A DNA stretch of 10,751 nt from Synura sp. LO234KE. Taxonomy: Eukaryota > Sar > Synurophyceae > Synurales > Mallomonadaceae. The position numbers and the translations under genes are program-made. Below the pieces are notes generated by a model, which worked only from the letters and a program-made list of their open reading frames with translations, had not been told where the DNA came from and made no database searches. The stretch is from the NCBI GenBank assembly GCA_015143735.1, contig VKHC01000595.1, positions 1 to 10,751 on the forward strand. The letters are read 5' to 3'. Positions 1 to 7,792 of this stretch are shown here, in pieces; the first letter of the stretch is position 1; each line of letters opens with the position of its first letter.

Positions 1-755
1 GCTCGGCGAACTCTGTCCCAGTAAAGGATGTGCGGGAGACCCAGAAGCAGGATGGAAATGTTCAGGACTTCCCCGTGCAGACAGGGAAAGACGAGAGGGA
101 CTCTGGGAGGAATGCTGCGGCGAAGCTCGGAACGATTGCTTGCTTACTGTGTCGGCGTCAGTTTCCTTCTAAGGATTTGCTCACAAGGCACGAAAAGGAG
201 AGCAAGATGCATGCTGAAAACTTGGCGAAGGAACGCGGGAAGTCTGGAGGCGGGTCGACCTCTACGATTGCGTACCGGGACCGCGCCTCGGAGAGAAGGG
301 CGGCCTTTGGGTTGTCCACCGAGCCCATATCAACCGCGAGGAAGAGGTCGAGAAGCCGCGATCGGTCAGAGCACGAGCCCAGATCTCATGGGCTGGTATC
401 CGAGCTGAGCCCGGATTATTTGCTGAGCTCGTCCAGGCCGTCGGGTGCATCCTCTGCCGAAGCTCCATCTGTCTCGGCGGACCTTTCGAATCCGGGCAAT
501 CAGTTGCTCAGGCGGTTCGGCTGGGAGGAAGGGAAAGGGTTAGGCAAGGATGGTTCAGGAGTTAAGGATCCCGTGGGCGTCACCGGGGCTCAGAAGGACT
601 CGGATAAGCTCGGGATTGGTGTGAAACGTTCAGCGATCCCTCCTGTAGAGTACGGTGAGGGACGCGTCTACAAGGACAGCATTCTCAGAGCCGCCAGGGC
701 GCGATTCGAGCAGTTAGAGAGTTCGGAGGGATCGACGGAAGGGCCGCATCTGTGA
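1..755 (+). CDS. RBM5/RBM10/SUA-like zinc-finger and G-patch RNA-binding protein, 3' end (partial)
   Basis: C-terminal part of a splicing-associated RNA-binding protein; the 5' part lies outside the window. The frame is open from base 3 to TGA at 753-755, about 250 codons. Three family landmarks appear in order. First, a C2H2 finger (Cys codons at 141 and 150, His at 189 and 210; C-x2-C-x12-H-x6-H) with the family phrase CLLCRRQFPSKD. Second, the YRDRASERR stretch (about 273-311), which in RBM5, RBM10 and plant SUA links finger to G-patch. Third, a G-patch (about 492-626) with GWEEGKGLGKDGSG, followed by the usual VYKDSILRAARARFEQLE tail. Known members act in the nucleus on 3' splice-site recognition and alternative splicing; G-patches commonly bind DEAH helicases. 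An Arg/Ser-rich, low-complexity linker joins finger and G-patch. No intron is visible in this part. The family call is firm; which paralogue cannot be said without the RRMs. Confidence 0.9.
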   Translation, partial: SANSVPVKDVRETQKQDGNVQDFPVQTGKDERDSGRNAAAKLGTIACLLCRRQFPSKDLLTRHEKESKMHAENLAKERGKSGGGSTSTIAYRDRASERRAAFGLSTEPISTARKRSRSRDRSEHEPRSHGLVSELSPDYLLSSSRPSGASSAEAPSVSADLSNPGNQLLRRFGWEEGKGLGKDGSGVKDPVGVTGAQKDSDKLGIGVKRSAIPPVEYGEGRVYKDSILRAARARFEQLESSEGSTEGPHL

Positions 756-1110
756 TATATGGTGGTGAGGGTCCTGTGTGCTGTCTTCCTAAGTGCCCGT
801 GTCAAAGTAGTTCAATCGTCCCTGCATACACAGGATTACTTGTTTCTTCAACCTAGTGTGCTGATAACTAATCTTGTCCATTTTATCGTTATGTTTATTA
901 GCCATTACATAGTTCCTTCGCCGCACGGAGAAAGTATTTAGTCTCTCTTTGACAAGTTTGCTTTCAAAGAGTGTACCGCGAGTTGAATGATCATGCCGAT
1001 GACTCCTTCTGTTTTATCTGGCTATAGAATTCGCTAGGTTACTTTGTACACCAAACGAAAGATCTTTCCTTTGCTAGTAATTTTGAGATAGCAACAAGTT
1101 GCAATAGGAT
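756..1110. other. Spacer and probable 3' UTR of the G-patch gene
   Basis: No reading frame with recognisable content. Composition drops from the GC-rich coding region to AT-richer DNA soon after the stop codon. No clear AATAAA polyadenylation signal was found on the plus strand here; T-rich runs near 885-900 are the only candidate processing context. The 60-codon frame at 759-941 looks like chance. Confidence 0.5.
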
Positions 1111-1114
1111 ATGG

Positions 1115-1181
1115 TGTTAGAGTAAATCCTTTGTTTCTAGATTTCTAGCTCGGAAATCTAGCCTTGCTCAATTATACGAAG
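1115..1181 (-). repeat. Terminal fragment of a dispersed LTR-like repeat, minus orientation
   Basis: Read on the minus strand, this segment contains a 19-base exact match (1155-1173) to 6078-6096 just beyond repeat copy C. It also holds a 13-base exact match, AAAGGATTTACTC followed by TAACA (1115-1132), to 7794-7810 at the end of repeat copy B, where the text is AAACA. So one short fragment joins sequence found separately after copies C and B. Inside lies a perfect 9-bp hairpin (arms 1137-1145 and 1153-1161, 7-nt loop). The simplest reading is the 3' end of an LTR, ending in ...CA, left by an old insertion in the opposite orientation. The body of that LTR is not recognisable to the right. Confidence 0.5.
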
Positions 1182-1676
1182 CAAGTTTCGCGACCTTAGG
1201 ACCCTCCTCGCTCCGCTGCCAACTCTGCGCGTCGGACTCCACCTCGACGGATGACACATATGATCGTAACTTTCGATCCTGCCCACATCCCCTTCCAGCG
1301 CAAGCCCGGCGGGATTCTGATAATTGTCTCGGCCTGCTTCCACTACCAATTGAACTCGACCGTTGCCTGCTCCCTGCTCTGCTGCAACTACTCGCTTCGG
1401 AAGATGGACATAGGATCTGTCTTGGCAACCTCACAGGTAAACTTCTCAGATCACGCAGCTCGACCAGGTACTCCAGCCTACTTACACAGTGCCAGCGCTG
1501 AACGAGCGATGACTTCTCTCCCTGAGCAAGCATTTTGTCAACAGGATCGATAATATCTGGGCCGCAAGACAGCGAGCACTCTACCTCTGTGCCCTTGCCA
1601 CCACCCCTGAATCTGACCCCTCCATCCTCCGGATTCTTCAGAAACGCTGCTATAAGCCTCGTCTCTGTTCCGTGGT
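1182..1676. other. GC-richer block of unknown origin upstream of the RNase H relic
   Basis: Composition is coding-like and clearly GC-richer than the DNA on either side. One plus-strand frame is open from about 1190 to a TGA near 1511, and another from about 1540 into the hybrid-binding domain of the RNase H relic. The minus strand is also open over 1168-1770. None of the translations shows a family I recognise, and in GC-rich DNA open frames on both strands are expected. It may be the 5' flank of the decayed RNase H gene or part of a retroelement that carried it. Confidence 0.4.
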
Positions 1677-2480
1677 ATGCCCCCCGTTTTTTTATCCTGT
1701 CCGGCTCGGCCATCTCCGTGGCATCTACACGTCTTGGAAGGAGGCGCATTCCCTGACTGTCGGCATTCACACTGACTTCAAGAGATCCATCTCCCGTCAG
1801 AAAGCTGATGACGGCATCTCAATATGACATCGGGGCCGGGCAATGCCCTCTTCAAAGACCCCGTCGCGTTCCTCTTCACAGACGGCTCTGCCTTACTAAG
1901 AGGTCCAGCTGATTGGGGAGTGCACATCACCTGCCCTGATTGAGCGGATACCGAAGCGCTTTGGGGGCCTGTAGTGACAACCGCGAGGAGCCGCAACTGA
2001 GTGGGCACCTTTGCCGCAACCAGCAATTCGGTAGAACTCCTCAGCGCAATATGCCACGCCCTCGACGGGATCGATTCCAGATGGTGGACTTCGCCTGCAC
2101 CTGTAAGGCCCATTTGTTTTAGATCATGATGTTGAGAATCATGATTATTTTTAGGGCTATTCTTGTACTCCATATGCAGAAGAATCGCTAGGACTTCGTG
2201 TGTTTCCACAATATCATTATGGTTTGCCTCAGAGATAACATTTTATTTCTGATTGCAAGTACAACGTTGTTTCTGATAGCGACAACCGCGTGCAACTGTT
2301 TGCAGCCCGGTCTTCAAACTAGTTGCGAACAGGCGGATAATTGGTCGTATCCCCGCCTTCCTCGCCAAAGTGAATAATAACAATAATGACTCTATCCCCT
2401 AGACCCCGTCCTACACGAATGCCGACAATCCCCTCTCAAAGGGAATTGCAGCTGCCGACCGACTTGTTGCGCGTGGTTGC
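1677..2480 (+). pseudogene. Decayed RNase H1-type gene (hybrid-binding domain plus RNase H domain)
   Basis: RNase H1 cleaves the RNA strand of RNA-DNA hybrids. The relic reads in family order. An ATG at 1677 starts MPP. After a one-base frame change in a C/T-rich run (1680-1693), the hybrid-binding (viroplasmin-like) domain follows at about 1687-1807, with FFYPVRLG, GIYTSW and a downstream FKRS. A second frame change near 1810 restores the ATG frame. The RNase H fold then shows FTDGSA (Asp codon 1881), WGVHI, LWGPVVT, VELLSAICHAL (Glu codon 2034) and, at the far end, YTNADNPLSKG and AAADRL (Asp codon 2457). Nine in-frame stops break it (1941, 1998, 2127, 2133, 2142, 2250, 2274, 2277, 2400). 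The stretch 2127-2279 is AT-rich and unreadable where the third catalytic Asp should be. Asp-to-Asp distance is 192 codons, longer than the roughly 125-150 usual. It could be a dead cellular gene or a domain lost from a retroelement; it is not functional as it stands. Confidence 0.75.
2123..2145. repeat. Short inverted/direct repeat ATCATGAT
   Basis: Two copies of the self-complementary octamer ATCATGAT (2123-2130 and 2138-2145) separated by 7 nt. It sits at the left edge of the AT-rich, unreadable interval inside the RNase H relic, so it may mark an inserted or rearranged piece. Confidence 0.5.
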
Positions 2481-2840
2481 GGGGCGACTTGCCTGGCCAG
2501 TTCCTCGAGCAAGCCCTCTTCCCTCTGCACAGCACCGTTGCCCCACCCAACTTCGTCCTTTTCGTAAGTCCTCAGCTCAAACCCTTCCGCGTCGCAGGTG
2601 GCTCTCCACGTATAGAGCCCTGCTTATCCCAGTTTGGCAGGAGACAGCCCCCCCTCTGGCGTCCGTTCTTTCTGCGTTTACCCATACATTTTCGTTGTGC
2701 GAGTTCCTGTAACCCGCCCATGTGTGAATAGTATGTTGTATCCGAGTGCATTCGCTCGTCGGTTCCCTCCACGCGGTAAGCGGACTTGCCCCTCTTGGCT
2801 CATTGAGGGTGGTTTTTATGACGTCTTCCGTTCTGTGTGA
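2481..2840. other. GC-richer tail after the RNase H relic, no recognised gene
   Basis: Composition stays coding-like to about 2720 and then turns AT-rich. Several short frames overlap on both strands (for example 2386-2712 and 2634-2840 plus, 2577-2861 minus), but none has a recognisable motif. The frame of the RNase H relic continues past its last motif as a Ser/Pro-rich text to a stop near 2560. This may be the rest of the decayed gene or of the element that carried it. Confidence 0.35.
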
Positions 2841-2916
2841 TTTCTTATCAACATCTAACATGACTTCATTATCAGCTATTTGACTTTCGGCAAACAGAAA
2901 TTTAAGAACTTAATCT

Positions 2917-3741
2917 ACTTTAAGGAGTTTCTACTTATTTATTAACACCGTTAAATAACTGTAAACACGTTCATCACGTTTTTTTGAATGTGTTTTGTTT
3001 TGCCGATCCCGTTTTTTGAATGCATCATCCGTGCACCGAATTGCAGGTTTTAATACCCGTTAAAGTTTTTCGAAAGCAGTAAAGTGGTACTAAAGCAAAA
3101 ATTTCGTATTGCCAAAGTCGCATCTCACTACGGATGATGTAGTATTTTACAATTTAGTGTGGTATTTCCGTAGACATTAGTAAAGCTGAAAAAATTAAAG
3201 TTACACTTCAGGAAGGTATTGAGCAAAACTCTGGAATTAAATTTTTACTTTAGCGAAATGTTTAAATTAAGTTTCACTTTAGCATCTCTTGGGTATGCCA
3301 AGGAAGTAAGGATACGAAAAGGCACATTCCTGCGAAAACGTCACTAAAGTCAAAAAACGGCAATGATTACAAATGGCGAGAACATTTTCAATTTAACGAG
3401 TTACGTAAAACCCTTTTATCACAATTCTCTATATGGCTAGGAGAATGTTTTGTATAGACAGTTAGTTTTTTCATTGCAAACTTCAACTTGAAGTTGAAGT
3501 TTTGAAAATTTCTTAAACAGGGGGGAATCGATGCTCCTTGATGCGATGAAGATTTGCGCCTATGTAGAGGTCATGAAACCTCATAGGTCGTGAGAAATTC
3601 AAATTCTATGGTCAAAAAAACACAAAAACGTCGATTTTCGGCCCCCCCCCGGATAATATCTTGTCTGATAGGATTCGCTAACGCGTGAAAATTATCAAAT
3701 ACTGCATACTTTAGCAGTAATACTTGAGCGGATACTTTAGC
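2917..3741. repeat. Cluster of TAAAGT/ACTTTA motifs
   Basis: The hexamer occurs at 2917, 3247, 3276, 3708 and 3734 as ACTTTA, and at 3061, 3080, 3196 and 3345 as TAAAGT. Four of the ACTTTA copies are extended exactly to ACTTTAGC (3247, 3276, 3708, 3734). Additional TAAAGC near-copies occur at 3091 and 3181. With this base composition about one copy would be expected. The motif has no known function to me; eroded subterminal repeats of a DNA transposon are one possibility. Confidence 0.45.
3478..3502. repeat. 25-bp near-perfect palindrome
   Basis: Arms 3478-3489 (AAACTTCAACTT) and 3491-3502 (AAGTTGAAGTTT) are exactly complementary around a single G at 3490. Isolated in AT-rich spacer DNA; it could form a cruciform or be a dimer-binding site. 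No neighbouring gene is close enough to suggest a target. Confidence 0.7.
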
Positions 3742-4519
3742 GGTATTTTCTCGCTAGTACCAGGTACACCACCACGGAGAAATTCAACGGTTTCATCAGT
3801 GTATTCAAAAACAAGGCCAAAAGGTCTGTGCAAACTCATGTTTGGTCATGGCATTAAAGCGCGGTTACATAGTAGCCAGATTACGAGTTGAAGGGGCGAT
3901 AACATCCGTTATAGTTGAGAAGCTCTGATATCTTCATTTCGCGAATCGCAAGGAACCCCAACAACTTCTGTACGATCAAGAATTTTTAAGGTATGCCATG
4001 GTTACTTTCTTGGGCAAATAATTCTTCATGTTGTTGGGAATATACTTTCTTCGTTGATGATTGCTTAGAGTGCATTCATTTTGAAATACTCTATTCCATG
4101 ACTGAAACAGATCTTTATCTGCATTTCTGCTCCATGCTCATTCTCATTTGGAAATGATTTGACGGTTCATTTGTTGAGCCTTTTTCCCTATCGGCACGTG
4201 TTCATACCAATCTACCCACTTTATCAAGACCTGCATTATGAATCAATTTGAAATATTCAATTTATTAAAAAAGATAAACTATCATTTCTTACCGTACTGC
4301 TAGCAACTGTCCTACATAGCTTGGGCGTTGGTAAAGTGGAACCTTAATTACTTCTAATATTTTTTTCGCTACGCTCCTCTGTCTTTGATAAATCCATCTC
4401 AGTTGACAAATATGTTTTACAATTTATCGTTAATTTTCCTGCTGCAGATACGACAACATAATGACTTGTAAAATACTTTGATGGGTACTAACGTGCGGAA
4501 TTTCTGCTGTAGACATAAT

Positions 4520-5515
4520 TCAGAATTATTTGCGTACTAATAATTATTCCCTGTCTATCTGCAGTAATTAAAATGTATGACTTTTGCGGGAAATCGAAAC
4601 TAGAAAAGCAATAATTCCTTTAAAATTTTTCAATAAATCTACTTGACAGATTTTCTCATCGCCCGTCCGATTCTATAATGTGGAGTATTCAAATAATTCG
4701 TTTTCTCTCCCTTAGAACAATTCTCATCCATTAATTCATCGATGTCTCAGCGCTGAGATTGACTTCTACCGCGCATTTAAATCATAGTTTGAAAATCTGC
4801 GACTTATTTTCGACTCAAATTACCATTCAAATATCGTGGTTGCGCAGGGAAATACATATGCGGCTTTATTGCATAAATTAAAAATTTCAAATATCTCAGA
4901 GCCAGGAAAATATATTCGACGCTAATGATCGATAATTCAATGCAGACTGGGAATTTCATCGGCCGCTTATGATCACGTTTCAAGATACTTTCCAAATATT
5001 CATATAGCACAGAGATGCATACCGGAAAATCCAGCTTTAATATATATTTCAAAAGATTTATGAGGTATATTCATAGAATTTCCCACCAAAGTAATTATTT
5101 AGTATTGTTTTTAGTTGAATATTTAATTACCTTCTCGATCAACCATCTCATCCCAAACTCATGAAACAGAGTTAGATTTCTCCCCAACCAAATATCCAGA
5201 GGAAGAGAAAATAAATATCCAGACAATATCGAAAGTTCCAAATTAGCATGAAACCAAGTTGGAATATTTGCTATAGCTCACGAGGACCATCACGTAAGGT
5301 TCCCAACACAAAGATAATACCATAATTGTGTGCTGACGTAAGGTGAAAAGGATATGGATCCGAAAGAAGGAATGAAAGCACTGTGTGCACGATATTCACA
5401 TATTCAACAAACGTGATAACATGTTTTACCGTAATTTAGCAGTGTTAATAATTAAGTAGAAACTCCGTAGAGTAACTTGAGTTCTTACGCAATAATAATC
5501 ACGATGACCTTTTCG
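4520..5515 (+). repeat. Long dispersed repeat, diverged copy A
   Basis: Aligns in the same orientation, with many differences and small indels, to about 6860-7792 (copy B). Shared landmarks in order: AATTCAGAATTATTT (4519 / 6861), GATTTTCTCATC (4650 / 6964), GGTTGCGCAGGGAAATACAT (4838 / 7169), ATATCCAGACAAT (5215 / 7479), TTGGAATATT (5261 / 7519) and ATAATTGTGTGCTGACGTAA (5322 / 7607). Its last 250 bp correspond to copy C. It is the oldest-looking copy and holds no open frame of note. Confidence 0.75.
4745..5045 (+). repeat. Degenerate array of GCAGGGAAATACAT-type units in copy A
   Basis: Four or five related units, roughly 45-60 bp apart, each with a G/C-rich head around a GGAAAATnnAT core followed by an AT-rich tail (CTTAT, TTTCAAATAT). 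The best unit is at about 4841-4866 (TGCGCAGGGAAATACATATG). Others are near 4751, 4900, 4945 and 5020. The heads can pair with bases just after the core, giving short hairpins. Confidence 0.5.
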
Positions 5516-5779
5516 TTGATAATTACAACCTGTGATGTCCGCACTAAGCAAATTATTAAGCGTTAAAGTTCAAGTGTCTTCTCACTTCATAGGAGGGCAA
5601 ATACTGGTAGTACTAGACCAAGGGGGGGGGCAATCCCATATTAGAGCAACGAAGGCAAGGTTTGTTTCTCCTCATACAATCATAGTAGCAGCTAGCAAGA
5701 AACTTGATCCAAGCTTGTTTGATAGCTTGTAAAACTTCTAGACACCCCCGCTGCTATCCGTTATCTGGACTGAGTTTGA
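5516..5779. other. Spacer between repeat copies A and C, with one weak ORF
   Basis: Contains a short plus frame, ATG 5535 to stop at 5732 (65 aa), with a run of nine G at 5622-5630 inside it that encodes Gly-Gly-Gly. No family is recognised and the frame is too short and repeat-embedded to be called a gene. No polypurine tract directly precedes copy C at 5780. Confidence 0.4.
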
Positions 5780-6056
5780 TGTTGGAGTATTCGCAATTGC
5801 CTACGAGGACTATGAATAAGGCACAGAGAAAGATTCTTAACAGCAAGATAATTAATTAATATTATTATTATAATTGTGTGCTGACGTAATGACAAATGGA
5901 TATGGATCCAAGAGACGCATGAAAATACTGTATGTACAATAATCATACATTCAACAACCGTGATACACGTAATTACAGTTCTTTAGCAATTATATTAATC
6001 AAAAAATAAAGACTCATTAAAGCAACCTGAGTTCATGAACAATAAATAATATCTCT
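5780..6056 (+). repeat. Direct repeat copy C (left LTR candidate)
   Basis: Nearly identical to 7517-7792, same orientation. Differences seen are GAGTAT/GAATAT, TATGAATAAG/TATGTGTAAG, one extra A near 5923, GATACACG/GATAAACG, AAAGACTC/AAAAACTC and CAATAAAT/CAATGAAT. The high identity beside the strong divergence of copy A implies a recent event. The repeat is followed by a tandem decamer, GTACTTCGTG GTACTTCGTA (6057-6076). Confidence 0.9.
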
Positions 6057-6081
6057 GTACTTCGTGGTACTTCGTAGAATT

Positions 6082-6127
6082 GAGCAAGGCTAGATTCTGA
6101 AACACCCCCCTGAAACTAGGCTTGCTC
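6082..6127. repeat. Inverted repeat (hairpin) just after copy C
   Basis: GAGCAAGGCTAG (6082-6093) pairs with CTAGGCTTGCTC (6116-6127) with one mismatch around a 22-nt loop that contains CCCCCC. The left arm is part of the 19-base sequence found inverted at 1155-1173, where another hairpin lies beside it. Confidence 0.6.
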
Positions 6128-6857
6128 TTCCGTAGACTGAGAAGTCATCCAGCGTACAAGGTTAGATAGAGTGGGTATGAGTGTACAATTTTCAACAACA
6201 CTGGAGTCTGTCAAGGTAACCTCCTTCAGAGCGAGTTGGCAGCCTCGGGAAGCCACTTCTATCTGGTGAGGAAGCACATTGCGCTGGAGCTGAAGATACT
6301 CTCAAATAGAAACACAAAAATAACATATTCACATTGTTGTAACATAACGACAAATAGTGTTTGTCCTTATTAAATACATCAGCGTCTGTACGGATTTAAT
6401 GCGATGGTTGAGTCAGGATAACAATATCTAGTTGATCTGGCGAGATGGCTTCAAATATACACCAGTCAATATATTCTCCATATAATTATAAGAATAGTTG
6501 AGCTATCCCAATAATTGAAAGAAAATAATAGCGTTCGCTCTTGCATAATATGAATAGGTCTGAGATAAATATGTAGCCAGTTGAGAATCCAATGTATTGC
6601 ATCACAAGAAGTGGTCGCGGCATCATCGAAATTCGCGAGCACGATTATATATGAGCCCAGATACGGGGATAAAATTCTTTGACAAATACCAATTGGAGAT
6701 TATTATCTCTTTGTATATTACTTCTTGCACTTGACTGACTTGGAGCATAACTCGAACCAGCGTCCCCTTATTGCGGACTGAAATATAACAGAGGTGAGAA
6801 AATGTCATATAGTTGATATATCCCGTGTATATGTAATTCATCTGTATTTATTGATAT
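6128..6857. other. Interior between repeat copies C and B, no recognised gene
   Basis: The first 180 bp are GC-richer than the rest. A short frame runs from ATG 6177 to TGA 6267 (30 codons), and a different frame is open just after it; this position is where a gag start would lie if C were a 5' LTR, but no gag motif is recognisable. The remainder, to 6857, is AT-rich with nothing I can assign. Confidence 0.4.
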
Positions 6858-7792
6858 ATAATTCAGAATTATTTTATATAAATCAATGCTTCTCGTGTAC
6901 AAAATATTTTCATAATAAGCGAAATAATAATTCCTTCATCACTCTCAATAATTCTCAAAGACCGATTTTCTCATCATTCATTCACTTATACAATCTAGAG
7001 TATTCATATAATTCCTCTCTTTCTTTAAATAATTCTCAACGATAACTCGTAGATCTCTCTGCGCGCAGGAATCGACGTCGGCCGCGTATTTAGCACATCA
7101 TAATTCGAATTTGCAGAAATTGACGTCTGCGCTTATGTTCATGACTCATTTTACAATTGAAATATAGTGGTTGCGCAGGGAAATACATCTGCAGCTTATA
7201 ACAAAAAATTGAATTATTTTTCAAATATCCCAGCGACCGGAAAATACATCCGTCGGTCTGACCGAAAATTCAACGCTGGCAGGGAAATACATCTACCGCA
7301 AAAAGTAGCGGTAACAATTATTTCGAATATTTTCATATGGTATATGCATCGCATATCTCATCAAAGTAATAATTTGTTATAATGTTTTCTAATTACCTTC
7401 GCGCTTAATCATCTCATCTCATTCACAAAACACAGACCTTGATTCATCAGTGAAATATTCAAAGAATAAGAAAAGGAATATCCAGACAATTTCGAATAAC
7501 CAATTAGCCGCTACCATGTTGGAATATTCGCAATTGCCTACGAGGACTATGTGTAAGGCACAGAGAAAGATTCTTAACAGCAAGATAATTAATTAATATT
7601 ATTATTATAATTGTGTGCTGACGTAATGACAAATGGATATGGATCCAAGAGACGCATGAAATACTGTATGTACAATAATCATACATTCAACAACCGTGAT
7701 AAACGTAATTACAGTTCTTTAGCAATTATATTAATCAAAAAATAAAAACTCATTAAAGCAACCTGAGTTCATGAACAATGAATAATATCTCT
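6858..7792 (+). repeat. Long dispersed repeat, copy B
   Basis: Same-orientation partner of copy A (see the landmarks there). Its last 276 bp (7517-7792) are the near-identical partner of copy C. Because B matches A over its whole length but matches C only from the TGTTGG at 7517, the family has an internal part plus a terminal module. The module also exists alone, as solo copies of an LTR or similar terminal repeat would. Confidence 0.75.
7061..7300 (+). repeat. Array of hairpin-forming units in copy B
   Basis: Five units begin near 7066, 7113, 7175, 7236 and 7279. Cores read GCAGGAATCGACGTCGGC, GCAGAAATTGACGTCTGC, GCAGGGAAATACATCTGC, ACCGGAAAATACATCCGTCG and GGCAGGGAAATACATCTACC. In the second and third units the outer four bases pair exactly (GCAG with CTGC). 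In the fourth, CGAC near 7234 and CCGG pair with bases after the core. Each core is followed by CGC/AGCTTAT-like and then A/T-rich text. Spacing is 43-62 bp. Confidence 0.6.

Larger units (their letters stand above)
2841..4515. other. AT-rich intergenic DNA with short repeated motifs, no gene seen
   Basis: No convincing reading frame on either strand. What it holds: nine copies of TAAAGT/ACTTTA between 2917 and 3739; a near-perfect 25-bp palindrome at 3478-3502; a nine-C run at 3642-3650; and a small imperfect hairpin around 3572-3594 (CCTATG...CATAGG). I saw no tRNA or other structured RNA gene. Confidence 0.5.

Noticed and set aside
28-408. 126-codon plus frame overlapping the G-patch gene
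   Set aside because: A shadow frame; the overlapping frame carries the zinc finger and YRDRASERR motif.
262-468. 68-codon minus frame in the G-patch gene
   Set aside because: Antisense shadow of the linker region, with no motif.
1168-1770. 200-codon minus-strand open frame
   Set aside because: It runs antisense to the hybrid-binding domain of the RNase H relic, in GC-rich DNA, and its Arg/Ser-rich text resembles no family.
1778-2209. 143-codon minus-strand open frame
   Set aside because: Antisense to the recognisable FTDGSA and VELLSAICHAL segments; the plus-strand RNase H relic explains the coding-like composition.
2386-2861. Several overlapping frames on both strands (plus 2386-2712, 2477-2731, 2634-2840; minus 2572-2861)
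   Set aside because: They contradict one another, show no motif, and overlap the end of the RNase H relic.
5761-5946. Minus frame with a near-duplicate at 7504-7686
   Set aside because: The similarity between the two proteins only reflects the DNA repeat C/B; low-complexity Ile-rich text, not a gene family.
6794-7045. 83-codon plus frame rich in Asn, Ser and Tyr
   Set aside because: AT-rich low-complexity translation inside repeat copy B, and the start is out of line with copy A.
4520-7792. CRISPR-like reading of the repeated units
   Set aside because: Unit spacing is irregular, the units are diverged, and the window is eukaryotic with introns.
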